Positions 8,733 through 17,754 of a DNA stretch of 64,000 nucleotides are shown in pieces (position 1 is the first letter of the stretch; each line of letters starts with the position of its first letter). Source of the DNA: an uncultured Eggerthellaceae bacterium (GTDB taxonomy: Bacteria > Actinomycetota > Coriobacteriia > Coriobacteriales > Eggerthellaceae). The translations under genes were made by a program, and so were the position numbers. The stretch lies in the NCBI GenBank assembly GCA_903789415.1, contig CAIFEG010000002.1, positions 83,730 to 147,729 on the forward strand, written 5' to 3'. The notes beneath the pieces were generated by a model. It was not told the DNA's origin. It did no database searches and saw only the letters and a list, made by a program, of their open reading frames with translations.

Positions 8733-9503
8733 ATGAGTAACTTGAAGCGTCAAAAAGAGAATATTGTGGGCGGTGGAGAGGCGAATAGTTCTTCCTCTCT
8801 GCGCCAACGTATGTCTGACGTGCGTAATGAAGCAGAAAAAATGGATAACAAACAATCGTATGGCGTTCTTTTTGATGTAGACGGAACGCTTTTGGATACG
8901 TACCAAATATTGGAAGACTGTTTTCACAAGGCATATAAAACAGTTTTTGGGCATGACGGATCTTTCGATAAATTTGCTTCTACCATAGGACAACCATTAA
9001 CGGAACAACTTTGGCTGTATACCGATGACCCCAACGTTCACGATCGCCTCCTCGAAACATATCGAACGATAAACAGCAGTCTTAAAGATGAAGGTCAACC
9101 ATTTTCGGGTATTACTGACGTGCTCAAGATTCTTCGCAGAGATAGATACCCTATCGGCGTGGTGACGTCGAAATTGTTTAAAACGGCCCATCGCACGCTT
9201 CGAAAAGCGGGGATCGAGGATTGCTTTGATTGTGTTGTAGGTGCAGATGAAACCGCTCATGGGAAACCTTCTCCCGAGCCAGTTCTGCTCGGAGCAAAAC
9301 GTCTGCAGCGCCCTCCGGAACAATGTATCTACATTGGTGACAGCCCCTTTGATTTGGAATCGGGGATTTCCGCCGGAGCGAAAACAATTGCGGTTGCGTG
9401 GGGTCAACATTCGCTCGATGTGCTTGCTGCCGAACATCCCGACGCAGTGGCTGACCGTCCCCAGGATTTGCCGCACATAATTAATGAGCTTTCTCACGTT
9501 TAA
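8733..9503 (+). CDS. HAD-superfamily phosphatase, phosphoglycolate phosphatase-like
   Basis: Haloacid-dehalogenase-type hydrolase, probably a phosphatase of small phosphorylated metabolites or nucleotides. Motif I is FDVDGTLLDT with the nucleophilic aspartate at about residue 47; motif II is VVTSK; motif III/IV includes KPSPEPVL and IYIGDSPFDLESG. An alpha-helical cap follows motif I, as in the Gph and PpaX group. Residues 1-36 precede the usual fold; ATGs at 8811 and 8841 are alternative starts, and none has a clear ribosome site. It begins two bases after proS. The substrate cannot be told from sequence. Confidence 0.85.
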   Translation: MSNLKRQKENIVGGGEANSSSSLRQRMSDVRNEAEKMDNKQSYGVLFDVDGTLLDTYQILEDCFHKAYKTVFGHDGSFDKFASTIGQPLTEQLWLYTDDPNVHDRLLETYRTINSSLKDEGQPFSGITDVLKILRRDRYPIGVVTSKLFKTAHRTLRKAGIEDCFDCVVGADETAHGKPSPEPVLLGAKRLQRPPEQCIYIGDSPFDLESGISAGAKTIAVAWGQHSLDVLAAEHPDAVADRPQDLPHIINELSHV

Positions 9504-9518
9504 TTTTCGCGCGTAAGG

Positions 9519-9569
9519 TTGCGAGACATAAATTCCCCGTTGCGGTTTGCCTGCGCAAACCGCTCGCAA
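9519..9569. other. Nested inverted repeats between the HAD gene and the U32 gene
   Basis: A perfect 9-bp stem (GCGGTTTGC 9542-9550 with GCAAACCGC 9555-9563) has a 4-base loop. An outer pair TTGCGAG (9519-9525) and CTCGCAA (9563-9569) surrounds it. No T-run follows, so it is not a classical terminator; it may be a structured RNA leader or a weak terminator. Confidence 0.55.
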
Positions 9570-9643
9570 ACGAACATGGTGCAATCACTTACAATATTGA
9601 AGCTACTATTTCAAAATGAATTGTTAAGCAGGATTCCCTTTAA

Positions 9644-11035
9644 ATGACTACTGAGCACATATTGAAGCATCGTAAACCTGGCAAACCCGAGCTTCTTGCT
9701 CCGGCAGGAGGCTGGGAACAGCTTACCTATGCGATTGCATATGGAGCAGATGCGGTGTATTTGGCAGCGGGCAGGTTTGGAATGCGTCAGCATGCCGATA
9801 ACTTCACAATCGAAGAAATGCCTCAAGTGGTTTCATACTGCCATGATCGTGGTGTCGATGTGCATGCAACGGTCAACATTGTCATGCACGAAAGCGATCT
9901 TTCGGTTCTGCCTGACTATTTGCGTGCTCTTGATGATGCGGGTGTCGATGCGGCCATTGTCTCGGACATGGGTGTGGCGGCGATGCTTAAAAAATACGCA
10001 CCACATGTGGCACTTCACGTATCCACTCAGTGTTCGGTTTCTAATTCTGAGGCGGCACGTGCGTGGTACGAACTGGGTGCAAAGCGCATCGTGTGTTCCC
10101 GAGAAATGTCTGTCGATGATATAGCCCAGATGCACAAAGAAATCCCCGATGATCTCGAACTTGAAACGTTTGTCCATGGATCGATGTGTATGGCAGTTTC
10201 TGGCCGTTGCCTCATCAGTGATTGTCTTACGGGGCGCTCGGCGAATAAAGGTGATTGCGCGCAACCTTGCCGCTGGGAATATATGCTTTCAGAACACCGC
10301 CATCCCGATGTGTACTATCCCATCGAAGAAGATGCGCGTGGTACCTACATCATGAATGCTCAGGATATGAATATGCTTTCTCATCTGGATGAGCTTGAGC
10401 AAGCTGGCGTCGATTCATTCAAGATCGAAGGCAGAAATAAAAAAGCGTTCTACGTAGCGACTGTTGTAAATGCGTATCGCCAGGTTATCGACGGCGCAAA
10501 TCCTGACGACCTCCAAGCAGAACTAGATACGATTTCGCATCGTCCGTATGGAACGGGATTCTATTTTGGACGCGCAACACAGAATCTTGATTCCAATCGC
10601 TACATACATAAATACGAGTGGGTGGGAAAACCTGTCGATTGCGAAGAGCCGCGCGATGGCTCGAATGATGCAGCAACCGAACATGGAGAAACCAACCCTG
10701 CGGCAAATGGGCCGGCGGAAACCAAACTTGCAGAAAACAAGCCGACGCGAATCGAGTTCACGGAAGTTGAACATGGGTCATCTGATGGAGAAAATTCACA
10801 AACCGCAACCATCTTATGCCGCAATCGCTTCTGGGAAGGCAGCCAGCTTGAAGTGCTTTCACCTGGTCAACCTGTACGAACATTTACGGTGAAAAATCTC
10901 ACCTACGTTCCACCTACAGGTGAGGGGATGCCCCATCCAGTTGACATTGCAAACAAGACAATGCAAATTTATAAAATTGATGTACCATTTAAGCTTCAAA
11001 AATATGATCTATTACGTATAAAACGCGATAGTTAG
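9644..11035 (+). CDS. U32 peptidase-family protein (tRNA hydroxylation TrhP-like)
   Basis: The U32 family includes TrhP and RlhA, which take part in prephenate-dependent hydroxylation of tRNA wobble uridine or of rRNA; proteolysis is not its general role. The 463-residue protein begins with ELLAPAGGWEQLTYAIAYGA and carries the family signature ETFVHGSMCMAVSGRCLIS (about residues 171-189), with further cysteines in the following CAQPCRW. FKIEGRNKKAFYVA lies further on. A polar, repeat-like insert of about 50 residues (about 335-385, rich in Glu, Asn, Ala, Pro) splits the C-terminal part. Upstream lies the nested inverted repeat. The exact RNA target is inferred only by family. Confidence 0.85.
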   Translation: MTTEHILKHRKPGKPELLAPAGGWEQLTYAIAYGADAVYLAAGRFGMRQHADNFTIEEMPQVVSYCHDRGVDVHATVNIVMHESDLSVLPDYLRALDDAGVDAAIVSDMGVAAMLKKYAPHVALHVSTQCSVSNSEAARAWYELGAKRIVCSREMSVDDIAQMHKEIPDDLELETFVHGSMCMAVSGRCLISDCLTGRSANKGDCAQPCRWEYMLSEHRHPDVYYPIEEDARGTYIMNAQDMNMLSHLDELEQAGVDSFKIEGRNKKAFYVATVVNAYRQVIDGANPDDLQAELDTISHRPYGTGFYFGRATQNLDSNRYIHKYEWVGKPVDCEEPRDGSNDAATEHGETNPAANGPAETKLAENKPTRIEFTEVEHGSSDGENSQTATILCRNRFWEGSQLEVLSPGQPVRTFTVKNLTYVPPTGEGMPHPVDIANKTMQIYKIDVPFKLQKYDLLRIKRDS

Positions 11036-11055
11036 GTGAATATTGATCAAATTGT

Positions 11056-11085
11056 TTGCACGTAGGGCATTATGATCTGTATACA
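11056..11085 (+). promoter_or_regulatory. Possible sigma-70-type promoter for the DUF4012 gene
   Basis: TTGCAC at 11056-11061 and TATACA at 11080-11085 are separated by 18 bases and lie about 45 bases before the start of the next gene. This is a match by eye only. Confidence 0.4.
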
Positions 11086-11127
11086 TCTTTCGATATAGAG
11101 AAAAGTTCAAAGTAGGGAAATAGGTTT

Positions 11128-13341
11128 ATGAGCTTCAGGAAATCTGATTCAGATTGGGATTCAACAAGACATCCCAAGCATGGAAAACACGCAAAAAATC
11201 CGAGCGCGCTTCAAGATGACGCGGACTTCTCACAAGCCGAAGATAGTTCCGCATATAGTGAGCGCCCTACGCAAAACTATGGATATTCCTCACAGGACAA
11301 TACCCCGTATCAAAACTATCGTCAGGATTCTGCACAAGGCTACAATCAGCCCTATGCGAATCAAGGGTACGATCAGCCCTATTCTGATCAAACACGCAGA
11401 TTTTCTGGGCAAGGTTCAAACAGACAGCAGGGTTACTATCAACAATCCGCTGGTCAAAACCAAGGATATTCCCAAGGGTATACGCAGCAAAATTACAATT
11501 ATGCTCGTCCTCAAACGGGCCAAAGCTACGTGCGAAATGCTGAAGATGTCTTTTCTGACGATGTTTCGAACTATGCTCCATCTGAATATGCGGGCGCCAC
11601 GACACGCCATAAGCACAGAAAGCTTAAGATCGTTCTCATAATCATCGCAATCATCCTTGTTCTTCTTGGTATCTTTGCGTATACCTTCTATCAAAGTGCG
11701 CGTGCAGTTTCTACATCTGCTCGCAATGCAGTCGCCACCACTTCCACCATGTCGGATGAGCTCAGAAACGGAAACACCGATAATCTTTCCGCTCATGCAC
11801 AAGAACTTTCGCAGGATGTTGCGAATATGAAGTCGGAGACAAATAAGCCTGTGTGGCGAATCGCGGAAGCTGTTCCGTACTATGGCGAAGACATCAATAA
11901 GACGATGCAGCTCATCGACATTATGCAGGGTCTTTCAAACGATGTCGTCACACCCGTGGCCCAACAGGCAAATGGTGTTTCCCTTAAGCAATTATTTACC
12001 AACGGACAGATTGATGTAAACACTTTATCGAATCTCTGCAATACGGTAAGTGCTGCTCAACCCGCACTTTCGCAAGAAACTGATGCGATTAATGCACTTG
12101 GCGACACACATATTGACCGAATCAATACGCCACTCCAAACTGCTCGCGACAGATTGAACCAGGCCAATAGTGTGGTATCTGATATTACTCAGATCACGCC
12201 GTATCTACCGGCATTTTGTGGAAGCAACGGTGAAAGAAACTACCTTGTCATCGCACAAAATAACTCCGAGATTCGCTCCACCGGTGGATTCCCTGGATCG
12301 CGCATGCTTATGACGGTTGATAACGGCAAAATTTCTCTCGGTGATTTTGCACCTGCAGGACTGCATTATGATAGAGGCACCATCCCTCTGACTGACGAAG
12401 AATACAACGTCACGGTCAACATTATGCAATCGAACGCAGATCTTGCCCCTGGCGATGTTAATGCTGTTCCAAGCTTCCCCCGTGCGGCTCAGCTGATGCA
12501 ATGGTGCTGGCAGGAAAGCAATGGTGGCCAGATTGATGGTGTTATCGCTGTTGACCCTGTCTTTTTGCAGAGCCTTCTGCAACTTACTGGTGGGGTAACT
12601 ACATCAAATGGCACAAGAGTTGATGGTTCGAACGCGGCGCAAGTTCTGTTGAATCAAACCTATTATTTGCCTACAGCAGAACAAGATCCATTCTTTGATG
12701 AAGTTGCCGGACTTGCCCTGAATTCAGTTCTCGGGAATATTGGTGGCTCAAGCACCATGAGTTTGCTCCATACCATTCGTTCCGGTGCGCAGTCTGGGCA
12801 TCTGATCGTATATATGGACGACCCTTCTGAAGAAGCTTGTATTAATAGAATGGGAATGGCGGGAGAAGTAAATCAGGATCCAACAAAGCCGCAGAATGGC
12901 TTTTATCTCTATGACCGCACGGGTTCGAAGCTCGATTGGTACCTTGATTTCAGAAGCCAAATTTTGCAGTCAACGAAAAACTCCGATGGCAGTACTACCT
13001 ATTCGGTCCAAGTTACCCTTACGAACACAACTACCTTGGATGAAATGCAAGAACTTCCTCAATATATCACCGGGCTTGCTCCAGAATCGCATAATTATTC
13101 GATGGTAACGGCGTTCTGCATCATGGCCCCAGCTGGCGGTACAATTTCAAATCTTTCGATTAACGCAGATGTCGTTAATAACCAAGAAGAAGCTACGTTG
13201 TATGGCAATGATGTGTGGGCTGGCTCAATACAAACATATCCGTCGGCAACTTCCACCTTTACCTACGATGTAACCACATCTCCCAATGCGCAAAGTGACC
13301 TCACCGTTTGGAAGACGCCAACGGGCAGAACATTCCAATAG
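11128..13341 (+). CDS. DUF4012-family membrane protein with Gln/Tyr-rich head
   Basis: A 737-residue protein with one membrane helix near residues 168-188 (IVLIIIAIILVLLGIFAYTF). The first 160 residues are cytoplasmic by prediction and unusually rich in Tyr, Gln, Asn, Ser and Gly, with repeated QGY, NQPY and QGYSQ motifs. The extracytoplasmic part has helical segments and the pattern NNSEIRSTGGFPGSRML (about residues 376-392) that I associate with DUF4012, a family of unknown function common in Actinobacteria and often linked to envelope or polysaccharide loci. It ends at a strong terminator and seems monocistronic. Family assignment is likely; function is unknown. Confidence 0.75.
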   Translation: MSFRKSDSDWDSTRHPKHGKHAKNPSALQDDADFSQAEDSSAYSERPTQNYGYSSQDNTPYQNYRQDSAQGYNQPYANQGYDQPYSDQTRRFSGQGSNRQQGYYQQSAGQNQGYSQGYTQQNYNYARPQTGQSYVRNAEDVFSDDVSNYAPSEYAGATTRHKHRKLKIVLIIIAIILVLLGIFAYTFYQSARAVSTSARNAVATTSTMSDELRNGNTDNLSAHAQELSQDVANMKSETNKPVWRIAEAVPYYGEDINKTMQLIDIMQGLSNDVVTPVAQQANGVSLKQLFTNGQIDVNTLSNLCNTVSAAQPALSQETDAINALGDTHIDRINTPLQTARDRLNQANSVVSDITQITPYLPAFCGSNGERNYLVIAQNNSEIRSTGGFPGSRMLMTVDNGKISLGDFAPAGLHYDRGTIPLTDEEYNVTVNIMQSNADLAPGDVNAVPSFPRAAQLMQWCWQESNGGQIDGVIAVDPVFLQSLLQLTGGVTTSNGTRVDGSNAAQVLLNQTYYLPTAEQDPFFDEVAGLALNSVLGNIGGSSTMSLLHTIRSGAQSGHLIVYMDDPSEEACINRMGMAGEVNQDPTKPQNGFYLYDRTGSKLDWYLDFRSQILQSTKNSDGSTTYSVQVTLTNTTTLDEMQELPQYITGLAPESHNYSMVTAFCIMAPAGGTISNLSINADVVNNQEEATLYGNDVWAGSIQTYPSATSTFTYDVTTSPNAQSDLTVWKTPTGRTFQ

Positions 13342-13348
13342 GCCTTAT

Positions 13349-13388
13349 ATCTCCCATTTCTTGTTAAGTAAGGAATGGGAGATTTTTT
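13349..13388 (+). terminator. Rho-independent terminator after the DUF4012 gene
   Basis: ATCTCCCATTTCTT pairs with AAGGAATGGGAGAT around a short loop and is followed by six T residues. Confidence 0.88.
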
Positions 13389-13486
13389 GATTCTCAAGGA
13401 TGTACCAATTGTGACCCACATGAAGAGTCTCTCTCTGCAATAATGTCTGTAACTAATAGAAGTGCAATTTTTTCGCGGAGAAAACT

Positions 13487-14329
13487 ATGGGCCTGGATGC
13501 AACAGTGAGATGCAATTGTTTTGAAGAAGGCAAGCTTAAGCCCGGCCCTGTTCCTTATGAAGATCTCTATATCGATGCTGAGGGATATCTTGCTTCTCGG
13601 AAACTTGATGAAGCATCCAGAAAATATGATCATCGAAGATTCCAAGCACGTTACGGTGCACTCGAAGAGGCATTCGAAAAATGGTCAAGAAACTGTTGTG
13701 AGCATAGCTACGGAGAATATTGCGACGAATGGGTGAGTAATTGGACCGGAGTGAGAGAGTTCTGCGATCTTGTGGAAGAGGTTGGTGGAGAAAAAGAATT
13801 TCCGCTTTTAAGTAAACTCTTGCCTCGCGCGAATGGTGGAACATATCCCGCAGAAAAAGCTCAAGCTACGTTAGAGGAACTTGATCGCTTTATCAACAAG
13901 GTTACTACCGTGGATGAATGGGTTCTTTGTGCGGCTGATTCAGATGAAGAAATTTGGTCGTCGACCAAAGGCGGATCATCTACTTGGATGATAGGGCCAT
14001 TTGATAGAGCAGGTATGATTGGCGGCAAAGTATTTTTCGCGCACGCCGGTCTTCCTCCTGTGGAAACAACGTACTTTAGGCAAGTTCCGATCGGCGATCC
14101 CGATAATAACGGGAACCAAAGAATGAAGATAATGTGCCTTGATACGGGCGAAGAATCGCAGATATTTGATTCCCTCGGACCAGAAGATGAACCGAAAATT
14201 GAGCGCGAATTTTATGTAACTGGTAAGCGAGCTCCATTTCTCTTTGAGGGCAAATATGGGACGGCAGAACGTATAAAGATTCTATTGAAAGCGTCCTTGA
14301 AAACCGGAAATCCTATTAGGTGGTGCTAG
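13487..14329 (+). CDS. Unrecognised 280-residue protein (MGLDATVRCNCF start)
   Basis: I do not recognise a named family. The protein is acidic and Trp/Cys-rich, with no signal peptide or membrane helix. It starts MGLDATVRCNCFEEGK and has a cysteine pair in SRNCCEHSYGEYCDEW (about residues 66-81); the C-terminal half looks like mixed strands and helices. MGLD-type starts occur in some uncharacterised proteins encoded near toxin-immunity loci; that is a weak memory-based association. GGAG precedes the ATG. It overlaps the next gene by about 10 bases, so the two form one unit. A role as a solitary immunity or defence protein is speculative. Confidence 0.8.
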   Translation: MGLDATVRCNCFEEGKLKPGPVPYEDLYIDAEGYLASRKLDEASRKYDHRRFQARYGALEEAFEKWSRNCCEHSYGEYCDEWVSNWTGVREFCDLVEEVGGEKEFPLLSKLLPRANGGTYPAEKAQATLEELDRFINKVTTVDEWVLCAADSDEEIWSSTKGGSSTWMIGPFDRAGMIGGKVFFAHAGLPPVETTYFRQVPIGDPDNNGNQRMKIMCLDTGEESQIFDSLGPEDEPKIEREFYVTGKRAPFLFEGKYGTAERIKILLKASLKTGNPIRWC

Positions 14330-15087
14330 TGGTGGAAAGGCGCAATATTGTCGAAGATAATGACGCTCCAACCCCACTTCCATGGCTAAAACCCGAAGAA
14401 TTAGATATGCTAAATCGCCAAACGGCATACAACCGAACACTCATTGAGAACTCTCAAAAATGTGGCTGCTTTCACTGTGGAAGTACCTTTACGAAAGATG
14501 ATATTAAAGATTGGTTGCACGAAGAAGACGGAGAGGATACGGCACTTTGCCCTTACTGCAACGAAGATGCGGTTATTGTGGGAACTGATGATCTTCCTCT
14601 GTCTACAGGGCTCTTATCACAGCTTTATATCGAGTGGTTTCCTCAAGAATATAAGAAGATAAAGGAGGCAGAAAAAAGAGCTCCTTCTATTAGGGAACTC
14701 GATAATTATCTTCGCAAGGGCACTCCTTTCAAGATTGCGTATGCTCGGAAAACAGAAGGCAATTTTGTGGGCGATATAGACTTATGGGTGCAGTCTAACT
14801 TTGATGACGCGTGGGATGAGGAATTTGATGATATTACGGTTGCGGAAAGTAAAGATATTCAGACCTTACTCCTCGGACGAATAGTCAGTGTTAAGGCGTA
14901 CTTTAACAACAATGATCGCTACGTGTGCGAAATAAGAGATGCTTCGGGTCGCCTACTTCCGTATGAGCCTTGGTCTGGGGAGGACCAAGATCTTCTTCTA
15001 AATTTGACTAAAAAGTATGGCAACAAATTGAAAGGAATCCTTACAGCTCGGAAATATGGAAGGAGCATAAAGCTATTTGTGGAATAG
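14320..15087 (+). CDS. Unrecognised 255-residue protein with N-terminal zinc-ribbon-like cysteines
   Basis: The first 80 residues carry CGCFHCGSTF (about 45-54) and CPYCNEDAV (about 77-85), a CxxC...CxxC arrangement able to bind zinc. The same pattern (CFxC, Trp, TALCPYC) occurs in small uncharacterised bacterial proteins. The C-terminal half, from about residue 130, has no recognisable motif and looks like a beta-rich domain. The start is GTG at 14320, or GTG at 14332 just after the upstream stop. It is cotranslated with the preceding gene and ends facing a minus-strand gene. Function unknown. Confidence 0.78.
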   Translation: MVLVVERRNIVEDNDAPTPLPWLKPEELDMLNRQTAYNRTLIENSQKCGCFHCGSTFTKDDIKDWLHEEDGEDTALCPYCNEDAVIVGTDDLPLSTGLLSQLYIEWFPQEYKKIKEAEKRAPSIRELDNYLRKGTPFKIAYARKTEGNFVGDIDLWVQSNFDDAWDEEFDDITVAESKDIQTLLLGRIVSVKAYFNNNDRYVCEIRDASGRLLPYEPWSGEDQDLLLNLTKKYGNKLKGILTARKYGRSIKLFVE

Positions 15088-15185
15088 AAGGGCTCCCCAT
15101 GGCTCTAGCTGTGCATTCGGGCGGTGCAGATTGAAACCTCATGGCACAAATAGCTAATGGCTCAAATGGCTTCCATTTGGTGGGC
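15088..15185. other. Short gap between convergent genes with degenerate repeats
   Basis: The sequence repeats ATGGCT and CATGGC several times (CATGGCTCTAGCTG, AATAGCTAATGGCTC, AAATGGCTTCC). No clear terminator hairpin with a T-run is seen. It resembles the degenerate 3'-flank repeats elsewhere in the window. Confidence 0.45.
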
Positions 15186-15686
15186 TTATTTTGCCTCTGC
15201 TTTTGTCTTCGCTTCTGATTCTTCGGTAGCCTTTGTTGTCTTTTTAGCCGTTGCTTTTTTCGTTGACTTTTTTGCCGGACGTTTGGGATTTGCAGCTTCT
15301 TCTTGCTCTTCAAGCGCCTTCTTGAAGTCTTTCCATACCGACACTTTTGTTTTTCTGATTTTCGTTAAATCTTTGCTCCAGCGTTTTTCGCCCTCAACGG
15401 TGGAAAGGGTGGTTTTGTATGCTTCGGTCATGATGCGGCGTTCGGGTTTGCCAAACCCGGGGATAACGACAAGAAGCGAAATCATAGGGAAATTCATACG
15501 GTCGGAATAATTGCAGAGCGCTTTGAGATCGTCGAGGTATCCGCGGTGCCACGGACCATTATCCACCGCTTTTGCCAGTGCGGTTTCGTCCATGCAGATA
15601 TCTTCATTCGTTCCGTCTCTATGTGCTAAAACCCAATCAATCAACGTCATTGCAACATTGCGTTGTCTATCGTTGAGCGTTTCCAT
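15186..15686 (-). CDS. Unrecognised 166-residue protein with Lys/Ala-rich tail
   Basis: On the minus strand an AAGGAG site precedes the ATG at 15686. Residues 1-125 look folded and contain LKALCNYSDRMNFPMISLL followed by VVIPGFGKPERR, which resembles a small module (helix, then a two-strand LVV...G.P pattern) seen in some proteins near restriction or HNH genes; the resemblance is weak. Residues 130-166 are a histone-H1-like tail of Lys, Ala, Thr and Glu (PAKKSTKKATAKKTTK), compatible with nucleic-acid binding. It converges on the two unknown genes above and may belong to the same accessory island. Function unknown. Confidence 0.75.
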   Translation of the reverse strand: METLNDRQRNVAMTLIDWVLAHRDGTNEDICMDETALAKAVDNGPWHRGYLDDLKALCNYSDRMNFPMISLLVVIPGFGKPERRIMTEAYKTTLSTVEGEKRWSKDLTKIRKTKVSVWKDFKKALEEQEEAANPKRPAKKSTKKATAKKTTKATEESEAKTKAEAK

Positions 15687-15814
15687 ACGTCGCTCCTTTT
15701 ATTCGTTCTGTGCTATGAAAAAGTAACAAAGCAAAAGTTTAGATATTAGATATGTCCCTCTATATTACCGCAGCCAAAACTTCGCGGATATGCTGTCATG
15801 TTTGCGTCACATGA

Positions 15815-15848
15815 TTGTGGTGTTGCATTATGCTTGTATACATATAAT
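15815..15848 (+). promoter_or_regulatory. Possible moeA promoter
   Basis: TTGTGG (15815-15820) is followed after 16 bases by TATACA (15837-15842), directly next to TATAAT (15843-15848). This lies about 50 bases before moeA. Assignment by eye only. Confidence 0.35.
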
Positions 15849-15895
15849 TTTGATCTAGACACAATACGCCTACAGACGTTACTGAGGATATGTAT

Positions 15896-17155
15896 ATGAA
15901 TAATGAAATGATTTCTCCTGAACACGCCCTCGATATTATTTTGAGCAAGGTGAATTTGCTCCCTACCGAAAGTGTTTCGCTTGTTCAATCGAGTGGACGC
16001 GTGGCTGCAGAAGATCTCAGCAGTGATATTGATCTCGCGCCGTTTGACCACTCATCAATGGATGGATACGCCGTCCATTCTTCTGACCTCGCAAAAGCAA
16101 GCACAGATCATCCGGTAACCCTTGAAGTGATCGATGAGGAAGCTGCAGGTCATGTTTTCTCAGGTCAAGTGCCCCAGGGTAAATGCATTCGCATCATGAC
16201 GGGCGCGCCGATGCCTGAAGGTCTTGATGCAGTCGTCAAACAAGAAATCGTCACCGTTGTCTCTGGCGACGGCGCGGCCGGCTCGACAATTTCGGTATCT
16301 GAGCCTGTTCCTGCGGGCAAATTTATCCGTCCAAAAGGGCAAGAAGCGCATGCGGGAGACGTCGTGGTAGCGCAGGGAGAAGTTATCAACCCTGCGGGTG
16401 TAGGATTTCTCGCAAGTTGCGGAATTACCAATGTGCTCGTGCACTGCCGTCCTCGCGTGGCTGTCATTGCTACCGGTACCGAACTGGTGCCACCAAGTGA
16501 AAAACCCGCGCCGGGAAAAATTCGCAACTCCAATAGCTATGCCATTGCCGCATGTGTCGCTCAAGCGGGTGGCATTCCTGACATTCTGCCGATTTGTCCT
16601 GATGACAAAGAACTGTTGGCTTCAAAAGTTGTGTCGGCGTGTGTCGACCATGATTTCGTCGTTACGACCGGTGGTGCAGCAAATGGTGATTTCGACTTTA
16701 TCAAGCAGGTCATCAGCGAACATGGCGACTTGTATATGACACTGGTGAATATGAAACCCGGGAAAAGTCAATCCTTCGGAATTGTTGACGGAACACCGGT
16801 TATTGGACTTTCGGGAAACCCCGCAGCTTCATATGTAGGATTTCAGATGCTCATTCGCCCCGCATTGCTAAAGATGCAAGGATATACACAGCTTGAGCGC
16901 CCCCATGTCACGGCGCGCCTGGCAACCGATCAGCATCGTCGTGATCCGCGTCGTACGTATTTACGCGCCACGCTTGAGCACACCGATGCCGGGCTTGTTG
17001 TCACGCCGTATAAAAACCAAAGCAGTGGGTTGTTCGGTCCGCTCCAGAGAGGCAATTGTCTTGCGATTTTGCCCGAAGGGGACAAGAGCATGGCAGCAGG
17101 CGATGAAATTGATTGCATTTTACTTGACGTTCCAGAAGGAGTGGTTCTCTCATGA
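15896..17155 (+). CDS. moeA: Molybdopterin molybdenumtransferase MoeA
   Basis: Inserts molybdate into adenylylated molybdopterin in Mo-cofactor synthesis. The 419-residue product shows DHSSMDGYAVHSSD near residue 47, the IMTGAPMPEG loop, TGTELVPPSE, TTGGAANGDFDF near 259 and GLSGNPAAS near 303, in family order. The frame also has an ATG at 15890, but GAGG lies eight bases before 15896. Its end overlaps mogA by four bases (ATGA), so the two genes are coupled. Their presence implies molybdoenzymes encoded elsewhere. Confidence 0.95.
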   Translation: MNNEMISPEHALDIILSKVNLLPTESVSLVQSSGRVAAEDLSSDIDLAPFDHSSMDGYAVHSSDLAKASTDHPVTLEVIDEEAAGHVFSGQVPQGKCIRIMTGAPMPEGLDAVVKQEIVTVVSGDGAAGSTISVSEPVPAGKFIRPKGQEAHAGDVVVAQGEVINPAGVGFLASCGITNVLVHCRPRVAVIATGTELVPPSEKPAPGKIRNSNSYAIAACVAQAGGIPDILPICPDDKELLASKVVSACVDHDFVVTTGGAANGDFDFIKQVISEHGDLYMTLVNMKPGKSQSFGIVDGTPVIGLSGNPAASYVGFQMLIRPALLKMQGYTQLERPHVTARLATDQHRRDPRRTYLRATLEHTDAGLVVTPYKNQSSGLFGPLQRGNCLAILPEGDKSMAAGDEIDCILLDVPEGVVLS

Positions 17156-17682
17156 GTTTGCCTCCACAGAAACATATTCCCCGTATTTCCATTGTGACAT
17201 GCTCAGATACACGGCAGTTAAGAGAGGATAGCGCAGGTGCAGCCTTAGAAGATCTCATCCACGAAAAAGGCTGGGTGGTGTTGAGCCACGTGGTAGTAAA
17301 AGATGAAGTTCCGCAGATTTCCGAAGCAATCGTGCATGCGTGTGACGACGAAGATGCTGATGTCGTGCTGACATGCGGGGGAAGCGGTCTTTCCTTGCGC
17401 GATGTTACGCCCGAAGCGACGCAGAAGGTGTGCGAGCGTAACGTGCCGGGCATCGCGGAGGCGATGCGTGCGTATTCGCTTACCAAAACGCCGTTTGCGA
17501 TGCTTTCCCGCGCGCTGTGCATGCAGCGCGGACGCCATCTGGTCATCAATTTGCCTGGAAGCGAAAAAGCAGCACGTGAAAATTGGGAGGGAATCAAAGA
17601 TGTACTTCCTCATGCTGTTTCGATGATGGCTGGTGAAGGCCATGTGCATCATGATGGAGATAAGAATCAGGATCAAAAATAA
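17152..17682 (+). CDS. MogA/MoaB-family molybdenum cofactor protein
   Basis: Predicted molybdopterin adenylyltransferase acting before MoeA. The 176-residue length suits the family. It has the SIVTCSDTRQLREDSAG start, the VVLTCGGSGLSLRDVTPEAT segment that replaces the usual TTGGTG loop with TCGGSG, an EAMRAYSLTKTPFAMLSR helix and the C-terminal LVINLPGSEKAARENWE. MogA and MoaB are hard to separate by eye, so no symbol is fixed. It starts inside the last codons of moeA. Confidence 0.88.
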   Translation: MSLPPQKHIPRISIVTCSDTRQLREDSAGAALEDLIHEKGWVVLSHVVVKDEVPQISEAIVHACDDEDADVVLTCGGSGLSLRDVTPEATQKVCERNVPGIAEAMRAYSLTKTPFAMLSRALCMQRGRHLVINLPGSEKAARENWEGIKDVLPHAVSMMAGEGHVHHDGDKNQDQK

Positions 17683-17754
17683 TTATCTTCTCTAACTTGT
17701 GCCTGGTATACTTTTCGAAGTTCCATTTTCTATATCAGCGAAAGGCGAGAGATC

